A DNA stretch of 64,000 nucleotides, taken from NCBI RefSeq assembly GCF_024648825.1, contig NZ_JANBBE010000010.1, positions 1 to 64,000 of the forward strand, written 5' to 3'. The position numbers and the translations under genes were made by a program. This stretch comes from Lentzea californiensis (GTDB lineage Bacteria > Actinomycetota > Actinomycetes > Mycobacteriales > Pseudonocardiaceae). Of the stretch, positions 24,897 to 35,900 are shown one piece after another (position 1 is the stretch's first letter; each line of letters starts with the position of its first letter). The notes beneath the pieces are model-generated. The model did no database searches. It was not told the origin of the DNA and saw nothing but the letters and a program-made list of their open reading frames with translations.

Positions 24897-25702
24897 TGCT
24901 CGAAGAGGCGAAGGCGGTGGTGGACCGGCTGCGGGGCGAACCCGTCCGGGTGGCTGTCCACCAGCCCGCGTACCACCCGAACATCTACTACTTCCGCAAG
25001 ATGCTCGCGAGCGACGTGTTCGTGTCGCTCGACACCGTGCAGTTCGCGGACCGCGACTGGCAACACCGCCAGGAGTTCTTCTACGAGGGGCGGCGCCGGT
25101 GGCTGACCGTGCCGGTCAACAACGGCAGGGAGCCCATCAACCGCAAGCGGATCGTGGATCCCGGCCGGTTGGAGGCGCATTGGCGGGTGATCGCGCAGGC
25201 GTACGCGAATGCGCCGTACTTCGAGGTGTACCGCGAGGAGCTGGCCCGCGTGTACCGGCAGCCGTGGACGTCGTTGCGGGATCTGTGTGAGGAGATCGTG
25301 GCGTTCGCGCGGCGGGCATTGGGGGTGGAGACGCCGGTCGTGCGGGCGAGCGACTGCTTCGACGGCTCGGCGAGCAAGGGAGAGCTGCTGGCCGAGCTCG
25401 TGTCGGCGGTGGCCGGGCTCGGTGAGCCGTCGCGGGCCGTCTACCTGGTCTGTGCGCACCCGATCCGGCCGGACCACTACATCAACCAGCGGCACCGCGG
25501 GAACGCGTTGTCGGAGCGGGAGAAGCTGGAGGCGCGTGGTGTCGAGGTCGGTGCCTTCCACTACCGGCATCCGGTTTATCCGCAGGCGACCCCGCCCGCG
25601 GAGGCGGGGTTCCAGCGCGAGCTGTCGATCGTCGACCTGATCTTCAACGTCGGTCCGGAGGCGCGGGCCGTGCTGGACCGGTCTGGGATGCACGATGACT
25701 GA
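24896..25702 (+). CDS. WbqC-family protein
   Basis: A 268-residue protein. The N-terminal VAVHQPAYHPNIYYFRKM, VFVSLDTVQFADRDWQHR and LTVPVNNG stretches are the WbqC family signature. The family is found in polysaccharide and glycopeptide-like clusters next to sugar aminotransferases. Its chemistry is not firmly established; a role in acylating or modifying amino sugars has been proposed. ATG 24896 overlaps the upstream stop by 1 nt, and the 3' end overlaps the PIG-L-like gene by 8 bp. Confidence 0.82.
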   Translation: MLEEAKAVVDRLRGEPVRVAVHQPAYHPNIYYFRKMLASDVFVSLDTVQFADRDWQHRQEFFYEGRRRWLTVPVNNGREPINRKRIVDPGRLEAHWRVIAQAYANAPYFEVYREELARVYRQPWTSLRDLCEEIVAFARRALGVETPVVRASDCFDGSASKGELLAELVSAVAGLGEPSRAVYLVCAHPIRPDHYINQRHRGNALSEREKLEARGVEVGAFHYRHPVYPQATPPAEAGFQRELSIVDLIFNVGPEARAVLDRSGMHDD

Positions 25703-26300
25703 CCTGACGGTGCTCGCCGTCGCGGCACGGGCCGGTGACGCCGAGCTGGGCATGGGCATGCGGCTGCGGTGGTACGCCGACCGGGGCGCCGCAGTGCACG
25801 TGCATTGCCTGGCCGGTGAGCCGGACGCCGACTGGCGGGCCGCGATCGTCCACCTCGGGCTGGAGGACTACACGTTCTCCGGAGTCACGCGGGGATTCGC
25901 CGGGCACCGAGGCCTGATCAACGCGGAGTTGTTCCGGGTGGTTCCGCAGTTGCGGCCCGACGTGGTGTACGGCGTGTTCCCCGGAGACCACGACCCGGAC
26001 CGCCGGATCGCGGGCGACGAGACGGAAGTGGTGGCGTTGCGGGAGGCCAGGGACATCAGGTCCTTTCGCTGCGGGCCTTCGGACGGATTCCGGCCCACCC
26101 TGTTCTTCCTCGGTGACGACGAGCTGATGGAGGCGAGGCGGACCGCGCTCACCGCGTTGGGGCGCGGTGCCGACGAGGAGCTGGCCCGGCTCGCGTACCG
26201 CGAGCACGTCCACCACCGGGTGATCGAACGCATGGCCGCGCAGAACGCTTTCGCCGAGATGTTCACGGTCTCGCGCGCAATCGAGGGGAGAAGACGATGA
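25695..26300 (+). CDS. PIG-L-fold protein lacking zinc ligands (pseudo-deacetylase)
   Basis: A 201-residue paralogue of the PIG-L deacetylase at 36229. The AHPDDAEL motif reads AARAGDAEL, so the His and first Asp are gone. The HxxDH-type motif HLDHR reads DPDRR, losing both His. The last motif, HVHHRV, is retained. Zinc binding and deacetylation are thus unlikely. It overlaps the WbqC gene by 8 bp and the LLM gene by 4 bp. It could form a heteromer with the active paralogue or bind a sugar. This is a direct comparison of the two sequences. Confidence 0.75.
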   Translation: MTDLTVLAVAARAGDAELGMGMRLRWYADRGAAVHVHCLAGEPDADWRAAIVHLGLEDYTFSGVTRGFAGHRGLINAELFRVVPQLRPDVVYGVFPGDHDPDRRIAGDETEVVALREARDIRSFRCGPSDGFRPTLFFLGDDELMEARRTALTALGRGADEELARLAYREHVHHRVIERMAAQNAFAEMFTVSRAIEGRRR

Positions 26301-27439
26301 CGCTCAGGTTCCACTGGTTCCTGCCGACCGCCAGTGACGGGAGGTCTCTGCTCTCCGGCACGCACCGGACGCACGGGCGGGACGCCGACAGCATGGACGT
26401 GGCCGGCGCGGACCGCTACCGCGAACCGGACATCGAGTACCTCGCGCAGATCGCACGGTCCGCCGAGCAGATGGGGTTCGAGGCGATCCTCACGCCCACC
26501 GGGACGTGGTGCGAGGACGCGTGGCTGGTCACCGCCGCGCTCACCAGGGAGACCGAGCGCCTCAAGTTCCTGGTGGCGTTCCGGCCCGGGTTCGTCTCGC
26601 CGACGCTCGCGGCCCAGATGGCGGCCACCTACCAGCGCCTGTCCCGTGGCCGGCTGGTGCTCAACGTGGTGACCGGCGGCGAGTCCGACGAGCAGGCCAG
26701 GTTCGGCGACCACCTGTCGAAGGACGAGCGCTACGCGAGGGCGGGGGAGTTCCTGGCGATCATGCGCGGTGCTTGGACAGGCGAGCCGTTCGACTACACG
26801 GGCAGCTATTACGACGTGCGGGGGGCTACGGTGTCGCGGCCGCCGTCTCCGGTGCCGGAGCTGTACTTCGGCGGGTCGTCCAGCGCGGCGGGCGTGGTGG
26901 CGGCCGAGCACGTGGACACCTACCTCACCTGGGGAGAGCCGCCCGGCCAGGTGGCGGCGAAGCTCGATTGGATCCGTGAGCTCGCCGAGGAGCGCGGCCG
27001 CAAACTGCGGTTCGGGATCCGGTTCCACGTCGTCACGCGCGACACGTCCGAGGCGGCCTGGGCCGAGGCGGAACGGCTGATCGCGGGGCTCGAGACGGAG
27101 AAGGTCGCGAGCGTGCAGCAGATCCTCATGGCCAGCGAGTCGACCGGCCAGGCACGGATGCGGTCGCTGCACGAAGGGTTCCGCGGCAGCGGCGACCAGC
27201 GCGACCTGGAGATCTATCCGAACGTGTGGGCCGGAGTGGGGCTGTTGCGCGGGGGAGCGGGCACGGCGCTGGTCGGTAGTCACCGCGAGGTGGCCGACCG
27301 GATCGCCGAGTACGCGGAGCTGGGCATCGACGAGTTCATCCTGTCCGGCTTCCCGCACCTGGAGGAGACGTACTGGGTCGGCGAGGGCGTGCTGCCGGAG
27401 CTGCGCCGGCGCGGTCTGGCCGCCGAGGTGGGCCACTGA
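26297..27439 (+). CDS. LLM-class monooxygenase, alkanesulfonate monooxygenase (SsuD)-like
   Basis: A 380-residue luciferase-like protein. FHWFLPTASDGRSLL, the long FEAILTPTGTWCEDAWLV, LSRGRLVLNVVTGGESDEQ and the C-terminal GIDEFILSGFPHLEE fit SsuD and its relatives, which use FMNH2 and oxygen to cleave sulfonates. A flavin reductase partner is not present here. It may act on a sulfonated or other compound in the pathway, or only share the fold. ATG 26297 overlaps the preceding stop by 4 bp, so it belongs to the same transcript. Confidence 0.8.
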   Translation: MTLRFHWFLPTASDGRSLLSGTHRTHGRDADSMDVAGADRYREPDIEYLAQIARSAEQMGFEAILTPTGTWCEDAWLVTAALTRETERLKFLVAFRPGFVSPTLAAQMAATYQRLSRGRLVLNVVTGGESDEQARFGDHLSKDERYARAGEFLAIMRGAWTGEPFDYTGSYYDVRGATVSRPPSPVPELYFGGSSSAAGVVAAEHVDTYLTWGEPPGQVAAKLDWIRELAEERGRKLRFGIRFHVVTRDTSEAAWAEAERLIAGLETEKVASVQQILMASESTGQARMRSLHEGFRGSGDQRDLEIYPNVWAGVGLLRGGAGTALVGSHREVADRIAEYAELGIDEFILSGFPHLEETYWVGEGVLPELRRRGLAAEVGH

Positions 27440-27461
27440 CTGAGGGTTCTACGGGGGAGAG

Positions 27462-28340
27462 ATGTCTGCAACAAGTTGGGGGACTTGTGTTCCACTGGCA
27501 CGGGCCGGTCGTGGCGAACCACTCGCCCGCACGACCGAGCTGGGCAGCATCACCGTGCACCAGGTGGTGTTCGCGTCCCAGCCGCACGTGGTGTCCGCAC
27601 GACCTGGGCATCACGCGTTGGTGCTGAGCGCTTCCGGCGTCGTCGTCGTGGAACGCGGGGGTCACGAGATCCTGGTGAGCGACGAGGGGCTCGCGCTGTC
27701 CGACGTGCGGCGCTCGTTGACCATCCGCCCGTGCACGCCCGGAGCCGAGACGTTGGTGATGGTGTTCCCGAACTCGGCCGCGCCGCTGCTGCCGCCACCT
27801 GCTCCTGTCGCGCGGCACGAGATCTGTGATCTGACCGGTCCGGGAGCGTTGCTGTGCGACCTGCTGGCGGGGGCGACGGTCGCGGCCTCGGAGCTGCACG
27901 CGTCGGAGGCCGCGCGGATCGGGGATGCCGCGCTGCACCTCGCGACCGGTGTGCTGGAGCGGCACTTCTCCGGACCCGGAGACGGTGTCGTCACGCACCA
28001 GCACGAACTGCTGACGCGGATCCGCGGCTACGTCGACCGGCATCTCGGCGACCACACGCTGACACCGAGCAGAGTGGCTGCCGCACATCACATCTCCGTG
28101 CGGTATCTGCAGCGGCTGTTCAAAATCGACGGTTGCACGCCGTCGGGGTGGATCCGTGCGCGTCGGCTGGAGATCTGCCGGCGAGAGCTGTCCGACCAGG
28201 CTTTGCGAGGTCTGTCGATCCGGGAAATCGGGCTGCGCAACGGTTTCCCGCAGGCATCGGACTTCAGCAGGGCGTTCCGCGCCGAGTACGGCAGGCCGCC
28301 CGGCCAGTTCCGCGACGAGCTGCTCTCGACCGGGACGTGA
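27462..28340 (+). CDS. AraC-family transcriptional regulator
   Basis: A 292-residue regulator with an N-terminal AraC-ligand-like domain and a C-terminal double helix-turn-helix (about residues 190-285): LTPSRVAAAHHISVRYLQRLFK and IREIGLRNGFPQASDFSRAFRAEYG, followed by RPPGQFR. ATG 27462 lies directly behind GGGGGAGAG. It is placed between the sugar-tailoring block and the lipid assembly genes, suggesting that it controls one or both. The inducer is unknown. Confidence 0.88.
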   Translation: MSATSWGTCVPLARAGRGEPLARTTELGSITVHQVVFASQPHVVSARPGHHALVLSASGVVVVERGGHEILVSDEGLALSDVRRSLTIRPCTPGAETLVMVFPNSAAPLLPPPAPVARHEICDLTGPGALLCDLLAGATVAASELHASEAARIGDAALHLATGVLERHFSGPGDGVVTHQHELLTRIRGYVDRHLGDHTLTPSRVAAAHHISVRYLQRLFKIDGCTPSGWIRARRLEICRRELSDQALRGLSIREIGLRNGFPQASDFSRAFRAEYGRPPGQFRDELLSTGT

Positions 28341-28484
28341 GTCGGCAACCAAGCGGTCGCCTCAGGCCAATGACAGTGCCTGGTGCCTTGGGAAGAATCG
28401 TCTGAGTCGGTCAGTTCCCCCGGCCCGCGGGAGTCATCACTCCACTGTGGACTCGCCGGGCCGGGACGAGGGGGAGGAAGGTCA

Positions 28485-29117
28485 ATGCCGGAAAGCACTT
28501 CAACGCTCGATCCCGCGAGCGAGTTGGCGGCGCGGATTCTGTTCGGTGACGAGCTCCTGGCCGCGCTCGGGCCGGGTTTCGTGCGTTCGTTGACGGAGCA
28601 GCCCGCAGCCTGGGCCTCGGCGCTGACGTCGATCTGGACGATTTCGCGGGGTGCCGGGCATGACGGGAACGGTGCGGCGCCCGCGCCGGCACCTGTCGCG
28701 GTGGCACCTGTCGCTGCCGCGCCGGCCCCACCTCCCGCGATCGCCACCGCACCACGGCTCGCTGATCCTCCTGCCGAGCTCGACTTCTTCGACCCGTCGG
28801 CCGGCGGCGAAGCCGAACCCGCTGTCGAGAAACGCAGCACGCCGTGGGAGTACGAGGAGGTTCGTGCCGAGTTCGTGAAGTTGCTGGAGGAGGCCACCGG
28901 GTACCCGGCGGAGGTCCTCGACGACGACGCCGACCTCGAGGCCGACCTCGCGATCGACTCGGTCAAGCAGGTCGAGGCGCTGGGCAAGCTGCGTGAGCAC
29001 TACCAGCTCCTCTTCGAGGAGGACTTCTCGATCGTCGACCACCGCACGATCCGCAGTCTCGCCGGCCACCTTACCGATCGCCTGAACCGCGAACGGCTCG
29101 CCGCGGTGTCCGCGTGA
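28485..29117 (+). CDS. Discrete acyl carrier protein with N-terminal docking-like module
   Basis: A 210-residue protein. Residues about 10-60 are a helical module shared with the degenerate KR protein at 18467. A long Ala/Pro-rich linker follows, then a C-terminal ACP (about residues 125-205). The phosphopantetheine site is Ser159 in LAIDSVKQVEAL, close to the IDSIKRVE motif of PUFA-synthase ACPs. ATG 28485 is favoured by GGGGAGGAAGG upstream. It is next to the enoyl reductase and the KS-KS-AT-KR-DH protein, which has no ACP of its own, so it must carry the growing chain in trans. Confidence 0.82.
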   Translation: MPESTSTLDPASELAARILFGDELLAALGPGFVRSLTEQPAAWASALTSIWTISRGAGHDGNGAAPAPAPVAVAPVAAAPAPPPAIATAPRLADPPAELDFFDPSAGGEAEPAVEKRSTPWEYEEVRAEFVKLLEEATGYPAEVLDDDADLEADLAIDSVKQVEALGKLREHYQLLFEEDFSIVDHRTIRSLAGHLTDRLNRERLAAVSA

Positions 29118-29926
29118 TGAGCCGGTTCGCGGGAAAGGTCGCGCTCGTCACCGGCAGCAGCCGCGGGTACGGGCGCCAGGTGGCGGTGGGGCTGGCCGGT
29201 GGTGGCGCGAAGGTGGTGCTGAACTCGCGCGGCAGCGCGGCCGACGGCCGGATCCTCGCCAGAGACATCGCGGCAGCCGGTGGCGAGGCCATCTACGTCG
29301 AGGCCGACATCGGCGACGAGTCCAAGGTCCGCGACCTGGCGGCCGTCGTGGCACGCAAGTACGGCGCGATCGACATCATCGTGCACAACGCCGCACGCGG
29401 CTACGAGCGTTCGGTCGACGAGACGACGTGGTCGCAGTTCGAGGAAGCGCTGCGGGTCAACACGTACGCGATCATCTCGCTGGCGAGGCACTTCCGGCCG
29501 TTGTTCCGTCCTGGGGGGAAGTTCCTCTACGTGTCGAGCATCGGCGCGGAGCGCGGCATGCCCGGCTACAGCGCCATCGGGGCGAGCAAGGCCGCCGGTG
29601 AGGCTCTGATCAGGTCGATCGCGCTGGAGTGGGCGCCGGACGTGCGGGCGAACACCGTCCGTCCCAACGTGATCCCGACGTTCTCGTTGCGGTCGTTCAC
29701 GTGGGCCGACGACCTGTGGAAGGTCTTCGAGGACGAGGCACCGCTGGGCGTGACCAGCGTGGAAGAGCTCGCGCGGACCGCGTTGTGGTTGTGCAGCAGC
29801 GAGTCCGACTACATCAACGGTCAGGTGATCAGCGTGGACGGCGGGTTCACCACGTCGATGCGCCGGCCGGGCCTCACGATGCAGCGTCGCAACGGAAGTG
29901 TCGCCAAGAAGTCCGAGGGGGTGTGA
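29117..29926 (+). CDS. SDR enoyl reductase, FabL-like (Tyr-x6-Lys)
   Basis: A 269-residue short-chain dehydrogenase. TGSSRGYG is the cofactor loop and the C-terminal GQVISVDGGF is typical. The catalytic Tyr151 and Lys158 are seven positions apart (YSAIGASK), the Tyr-x6-Lys spacing of enoyl-ACP reductases FabI/FabL/InhA, rather than the Tyr-x3-Lys of ketoreductases. The ATG at 29117 overlaps the ACP stop (TGATG); a GTG three bases earlier is possible. It likely supplies the enoyl reduction missing from the PKS, giving a saturated chain. Confidence 0.78.
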   Translation: MSRFAGKVALVTGSSRGYGRQVAVGLAGGGAKVVLNSRGSAADGRILARDIAAAGGEAIYVEADIGDESKVRDLAAVVARKYGAIDIIVHNAARGYERSVDETTWSQFEEALRVNTYAIISLARHFRPLFRPGGKFLYVSSIGAERGMPGYSAIGASKAAGEALIRSIALEWAPDVRANTVRPNVIPTFSLRSFTWADDLWKVFEDEAPLGVTSVEELARTALWLCSSESDYINGQVISVDGGFTTSMRRPGLTMQRRNGSVAKKSEGV

Positions 29927-29929
29927 GCC

Positions 29930-32900
29930 GTGGCGCGGTTGTTCGAGCCGGTCGCGATCGTCGCGAGCGAATGCCTGCTGCCCGGTGCGGTGGACCGGCC
30001 CGCGTTCTGGCGCGCGCTGGACGAGGGCCGGACGGCGATCGCGCCGGCGCCCAAGACGTGGCTGGACCGGTCGATCTACCACTCGGCCGATCCCCGCGCG
30101 GTCAACCGCGGCCGCAGCGACACCGTGGCGTTGCTGCCGGAGTGGAAGTTCTCCAAGCCGCCGAAGCTGCCGCCCAAGCAACTGTCCGGAATGGACCCGA
30201 CGCACCGGCTGGCGCTGGAGCTCGGCCACCGCGTCGTGGGCCCGCTCGACGAGGCCGGCCGGCTGCCGAAGGACAGCACGGGCGTGTGGGTCGCCAACGT
30301 CGGCGGCACCCTGGGAACCCAGCTCAGCATGGTCGCCTATCACGCCAGTGAGGAATGGTCGCGCAAGGCGAGTGAGCTGCGGCCGGACCTGGCGGATGAG
30401 GTCGGCTTCTTCCACCGCGGCTTTCAGGAACGGTTCCCGCACCTGCGCGAGGACGCGGCGGTCAACGGCAACATCCTGGCCGGGCGCATCGCGAACTACT
30501 TCGACCTGCGCGGACCGCAGATGGCCGTCGACGCCAACTGCGCGAGTTCACTGGCCGCGCTGCGCGCCGCGTGCCTCTCCCTGCGCGACGGCACCTGTGA
30601 CCTGGCGCTGGTGGCGGCGATCGGCGTGCAGGCGGCCGAGATGACCGTCGTGTCGTCCAAGGCGCAGGCCTCGGCGCCAGGCCCCTCGTTCCCGTTCGAC
30701 GCCGGCGCCTGCGGGTACGTGCCCGGCGAGGGCGCGGTGATGGTCGCGCTCGTGCGTGCGGAGGACGCGGTGGCACAGGGCATGCCGGTGCTCGGTGTGA
30801 TCCGTTCGATCGGCCGCAGCTCCAACGGTCGAGGCACCGCGCCATGGTCGCCCTCACAACGCGCCGAGGAACTGGCCATCACCCGTGCCTGGGAGGAAGG
30901 CGAGTTCACGCCGGGGGAGCAGATCGACTACATCGAGGCCCACGGCACAGCCACGCAGGTCGGTGACCGCACCGAACACGCGGCGATGCTCGCGACCTAC
31001 GGCACCGCCGGCTATCGCGACGCGATCCCGTTCGGCTCGGCCAAGTCCATGGTGGGACACACCATCGAGGTGGCGGGCATGGTGGGTCTGTTGCGGGCTC
31101 TCTACGTCTTCGACCGCGGCCGCATCCCACCGTCCGTCGGGGTCGGAACTCCGGCGGCGTTCGTCACCGAACACGCGGACAAGCTGCGACTGGCTCAGCA
31201 GACGGAGGAGCTGGCGCCGGGCCCGCGTCGTGTCGCGGTGAGCAGCTTCGGCGTCGGCGGCGTGAACTACCACATGATCGTCGAGTCCGCGGTCAGTTCG
31301 CGGCCCGTCTCCGCCGCGCCGCGCCGCGAGCCCATCGCGATCACCGGCATGGCCGCGATCATGCCGGACGCGAACGACGTCTCCGGCGTGTGGGAACACC
31401 TCAGCCAGGCCACGGCGGTGCGAAAGCAGCTGGCCGGGTACGTCCGCGAGTTCGAGGAGTTCCACTCCGGCGACAGCTCGCACCGCGACCGCACGATCTG
31501 CCCGGTCTCGTCGATCGTGGACAAGCCCGTGCTGGCGGAACCCGCGCGCTGGCGAATCCTGCCGAAGGTCGCGGGCGAGATGTTCGACGACCACCTGCTT
31601 CTGCTGAACGCGGTGTCGCAGTTGGCCGCGCAGAACGTGCTGCCGGAGGATCCCGCCGTTCGCGCCCGTTCGGGCGTGTTCGTCACCGACATCCTCGACA
31701 GCGACGGCCGCAACAGCCTCATCCGCAACCTGATGTTCCAGCGCTGGCAGGAGGAACTGACCAGGCACGTCCAGGATCCGTCGCTCGCGGCGGAGGTCTT
31801 CGCCGACCAGGAGCTGGGTCTGGGCGCGGTGACGGAGAACGCCTCGGTCGCCGGCCAGGGTGTGCTCGGCGCCAGCAGGGTCGCGGGCGGTCTCGACCTG
31901 CTCGGCGCGGCGGTGTCGGTGAACTCGGCCTGCGCGTCGGGCCTGGCCGCGTTGTCCGTGGCGATCCAGGAACTGCGTGCGGGTGGGTTGGACTTCGCGG
32001 TCGTGGGTGGTGCGAGCATCGGCGTCGACGTGACGAACCAGGTGGCGCTCTCGGCCATCGGCTCGCTGTCCGCGACCGGAGAAGGACGCCCCTACGACCG
32101 CACCGCCGACGGCTTCGTCATCGGCTCGGGCGCCGCTGTGTTCACGTTGAAGCGGCTGTCCGACGCCGAACGCGACGGCGACGAGGTCCTCGCGGTGATC
32201 CGCGAATGCGTCGGCAACAGCGACGGCAAAGGCCGCAGCATGCTGGCTCCGCAGGTGCGGGGCCGTCGCGAGGTCGTGCGCCGTGCCTACGCCCTGGCGG
32301 GCATCGATCCGTCCACCGCCCAGTACGTCGAGGGTCACGGCGCCGGCAACGTGCTCGGCGACTCGTCCGAGCTGCAGGTGATCGCCGAGGAGATGGCGAC
32401 CGAGGGTCGCGAGGTCGCACTGGGCAGCGTGAAGGGCAACTACGGCCACCTGAAGTCCGTGGCGGGCTTCGCCGGTCTGCTGAAGGTCGTGCTGTGCCTG
32501 CGCAACCGCACCATGGTCGCGACGCCGGGGTTCAGGTCGCCCGGTGACCTGGCGGCGAGCCTCGCAGGCAAGGTCCGGATCGTGGACCGGGCGGCGGAGT
32601 GGCCTGAGAACGGTGACCAGCCGCGCCGTGCCGGACTGAACTCGTTCGGCCTGGGCGGGACGAACTTCCACGCGATCGTCGACGAGTACGTTCCGACGAC
32701 GTCCGCGCGCACGGATGAGCAGGCTGCCGGCTCTCCCAGGTTCGCCGCCGAAAGCGCCGTGGACCTGGCCGACCGCCTTGACTCCGGCACGACCGGCAGC
32801 ACGGGCCAGTGGCGCGCGTCGGTCTTCGCCCCCACGTCGAAGGCCGCTCGAGCGCAACGCGCCGTTCTCGCTTCCCGGTTGCGCGCGGCCGGTTCCCGCG

Positions 32901-35900
32901 TCGCCGAGGTGACGGAGTCCGCGGTCTGGGCGGGCCCGGCGGTGCGCTCCGGACCTGCCGTGGCGTTGTTTCCCGGTCAGGCGGGCACGAAGGACTTCAC
33001 CGCGGTGTCCTGGCTCGCGCGCAACGGCGGCGCGGACGCGGTGGCCGCACTGCCCGAGGTGCTCGGCGAGCCTGGACGGATCATCGCCGGGGCGCTGGAG
33101 TCCGGAGACATCACCGATCTCGGCGACCTGGCCGCGCGGTCCGGTACCTCCCAGGTGCTCGGTCTGCTGTCCGCCCACCTGGTGTGGCGGTGGTTCCGGC
33201 AGGAAGACGCCGTGCTGCTCGGCCACAGCGCCGGGGAGTTCGGCGCGCTGGTGGCGGCCGGCGTGCTGCGGTTCCACGACGCCCTGCGGGCGTGCTGGGC
33301 GCGCGGTGAGTTCGCGGAGGAAGTCGTCGACGGCCGCGCGGGCCTGATGGCCGCGGTCTTCGCTTCGCCGGACACCGTTGCCCGGCTGGTGGACGCGGTG
33401 CCGGGTGCCTATCTCGGCACGGTCAACGGACCGGCGTTCTGCGTGATCTCCGGCTGGGCGGAGGCGATCGAGCAGGTGATCACCACGGCGGCTGCCGAGC
33501 AGATCAGTTGCACCAGGCTGGACGTGCACCTGCCGTTCCACACGCCGCTGCTCGCCGGCGCGGTGTCCCGGCTGCGTGCCGTGCTCGACGAGATCGAGGT
33601 GTCCCCGCCCGTCATCCCCGTCTACTCGGCCGCGCTGAACGGGCTCTACCCCGCCGATCCCGAGGCGATCAGGACCTCGCTGGCCGCGCTCTACACCGAG
33701 CCGGTCCGACTCGACCTGCTCATCCGCCAGGCCGCTGGAGGTTCGCGAAGGTTCGTCGAGTGCGGCGCCGGCCGCTCGTTGAGCCGTTCGGTCGACGCCG
33801 TGCTCGGTGACGAGCCGCATTTCGCGCTGCCAGGGGTCACCTCGGCGCACAGCGGCCTGCGCCGGCTGGCTGAAGGCCTGTGGGTGGCCGGACTGGAGCC
33901 GGTGCAAGCCGAACCTGCGGAATTCGCCTTGTTCACACCGGTTCCGGTGGCCGCGAAGCCCTACACCGGCACGTCCTGGCGTGGCGTCTCCGTGCGACTG
34001 GCCGGGCCGGATCGTGCGTTGGCCGCGGAAGTCGCGGACGCTCTCACGGCTGCGGGCGCCGAGGTGTGCTCCGAGGCGGACTGGCTCGTCTGGGTCGCCG
34101 CCGAGCAGGCAGGGGAAGGCGTGCCCGGTGCCGAGGCCACGATGGCAGAGCTCGCCGAGCTGAGAGCGGTCACCGCGGAACTGGCGACCGGCTGGGAGCT
34201 GCGCTCACCTGGCGGCCTGCTCGTCGTGACCACCGTGGACGGACGGCTGGGTTCCTCGCGGTCGCTGCTCAACCCGGCGGGCGGCGCGCTCACCGGCTTC
34301 ACCCGTGCGCTGGGCCAGGAGTACCCGGAGGCCGCCACCGCCGTCCTCGACGTAGGTCCGGACGCCCGCTCCTCCGCGGCACGACGGATCGCGGGACTGG
34401 GCCGCCCACCTGCCGGCTACCACGAGTTCGGCATGGACGCCCGCGACTGGTGGCGCACCGAGCTCGCGCCGGTGCCGCCGAACCAGGCGCCTGGACCGGG
34501 ACTGCTCGACGCGCTGCACGACCCGGAAGCCGTGGTGGTGGTTTCCGGTGGTACCACGGGAATCGTCGCCGAGATGGTCTGTGCCGCCGCGCGGCGGTTG
34601 AACGACCCGAGAGGTTTGCTGGTCCTGCTGAGTCGCACGCCGGCGGCCGAGCGCACGGAAGAGGAGTGCCTGCGCGAGCTCGCTGACGACCGCAAGACCG
34701 ATCAGCTCCTCGAGTGGCGCCGGAGCAACCCGCAACGGTCGCTGCACGAGTTCGAACGCGAGTGGCGGCGGCACCGGCGGGCGGTGGAGGCCAGGGTGAC
34801 GCTGGCCAGGCTCGCCAGGGCGGGTGTGCGCGTGGCGCACGAGCTGGTCGACGTCTGCGACGTGGCCGGCATGCGGGCGTTGCGGGGGCGGTTGCGCGGC
34901 AGGGTGGTTCGCACTGTCGTCCACGGTGCCGGCGTCGAGCGGTCCAGCCGCATCACCGCCAAGCCCGCACGCGAATGGGAAGACACGGTCGCGGTGAAGG
35001 TCCTGGGTTGCCACACGCTGATCGACCTCGCCGGAGAAGGACTGCGGCTGTTCGTCGCGCACGGGTCGGTGTCCGGCGCGGTCGGGCTGCCCGGCCAGAC
35101 GGACTACTCCTGTGCCAACGAGTACCTGGCGAAGGCGACCGCGAGGCTGCGGGCGCAACGGCCGGAGGTCGTGGCGCAGTACGTCGGCTGGCCCGCGTGG
35201 AACCAGGTCGGGATGGCGGCGGACCCGGAGACCAAACGTCGTCTGGAGGGCAGGGGTTTCCGCTACCTCGACCCGGACGCCGGTGTCCGCTGGTCCGAGG
35301 ACGTCGTGGCAGCAGCGCCGACATTGGCATCGCACGTCGTGCTGCTGCCGGTGCCGTTGCCCGCGCTCGCCCGGCGGTGGACGAGCACGCCCACTCCGCC
35401 GGGCGAGCGGTGGTGGCTGGTCGACGCGACGACCGGTTCCGGCGCCACCACGACGGTTCACCGGCTGTACGACGCGACTGACCCCCGTGATGCCGACCTG
35501 GCGGGCCACCAGGTCCGCGGTGGAGTGCGGATCGCGGCGGTGCAGCTGGTGGAACAGCTGGCCGAGGCGGTCCTGGCAGGGACCGCCACGGTTCCGGAAC
35601 GCCTGGAGCTGCGCGATGTGGTGTTCCACCAGGGCTTGGTGCTCGGTCGCTCCGGCCGTCGGCCTACGCGGGTGGTCGTCACCGGTGACCAGCTCCGCCT
35701 GGAGACGTCCCCGGTGCTGCGCGGAGATCTGCCGGGGCCGGGGTCGGTGCTGGTGGCGACGGCTTCCTGGAAGGCCACCACGGGGCGGGACGAGGTGGAT
35801 CTCGCGAAGGTTCAGCGCGTCGGCGACGGCCCGGACGTGGTGCGGGAGGCGGCCCGGTTCGGCATCGACTACACCGGCCGGTTCGCCACCCGGCTGCACG

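Noticed and set aside
11901..28451. Recurring CCACTGTGGAC at several positions
   Set aside because: It lies mostly in coding DNA (Thr-Val-Asp codons) at unrelated places, without fixed spacing or promoter context. Codon usage explains it.
30854..33907. A minus-strand open frame of about 1017 codons opposite the PKS
   Set aside because: The + strand encodes catalytically complete KS and AT domains. The antisense product has no recognisable motif.
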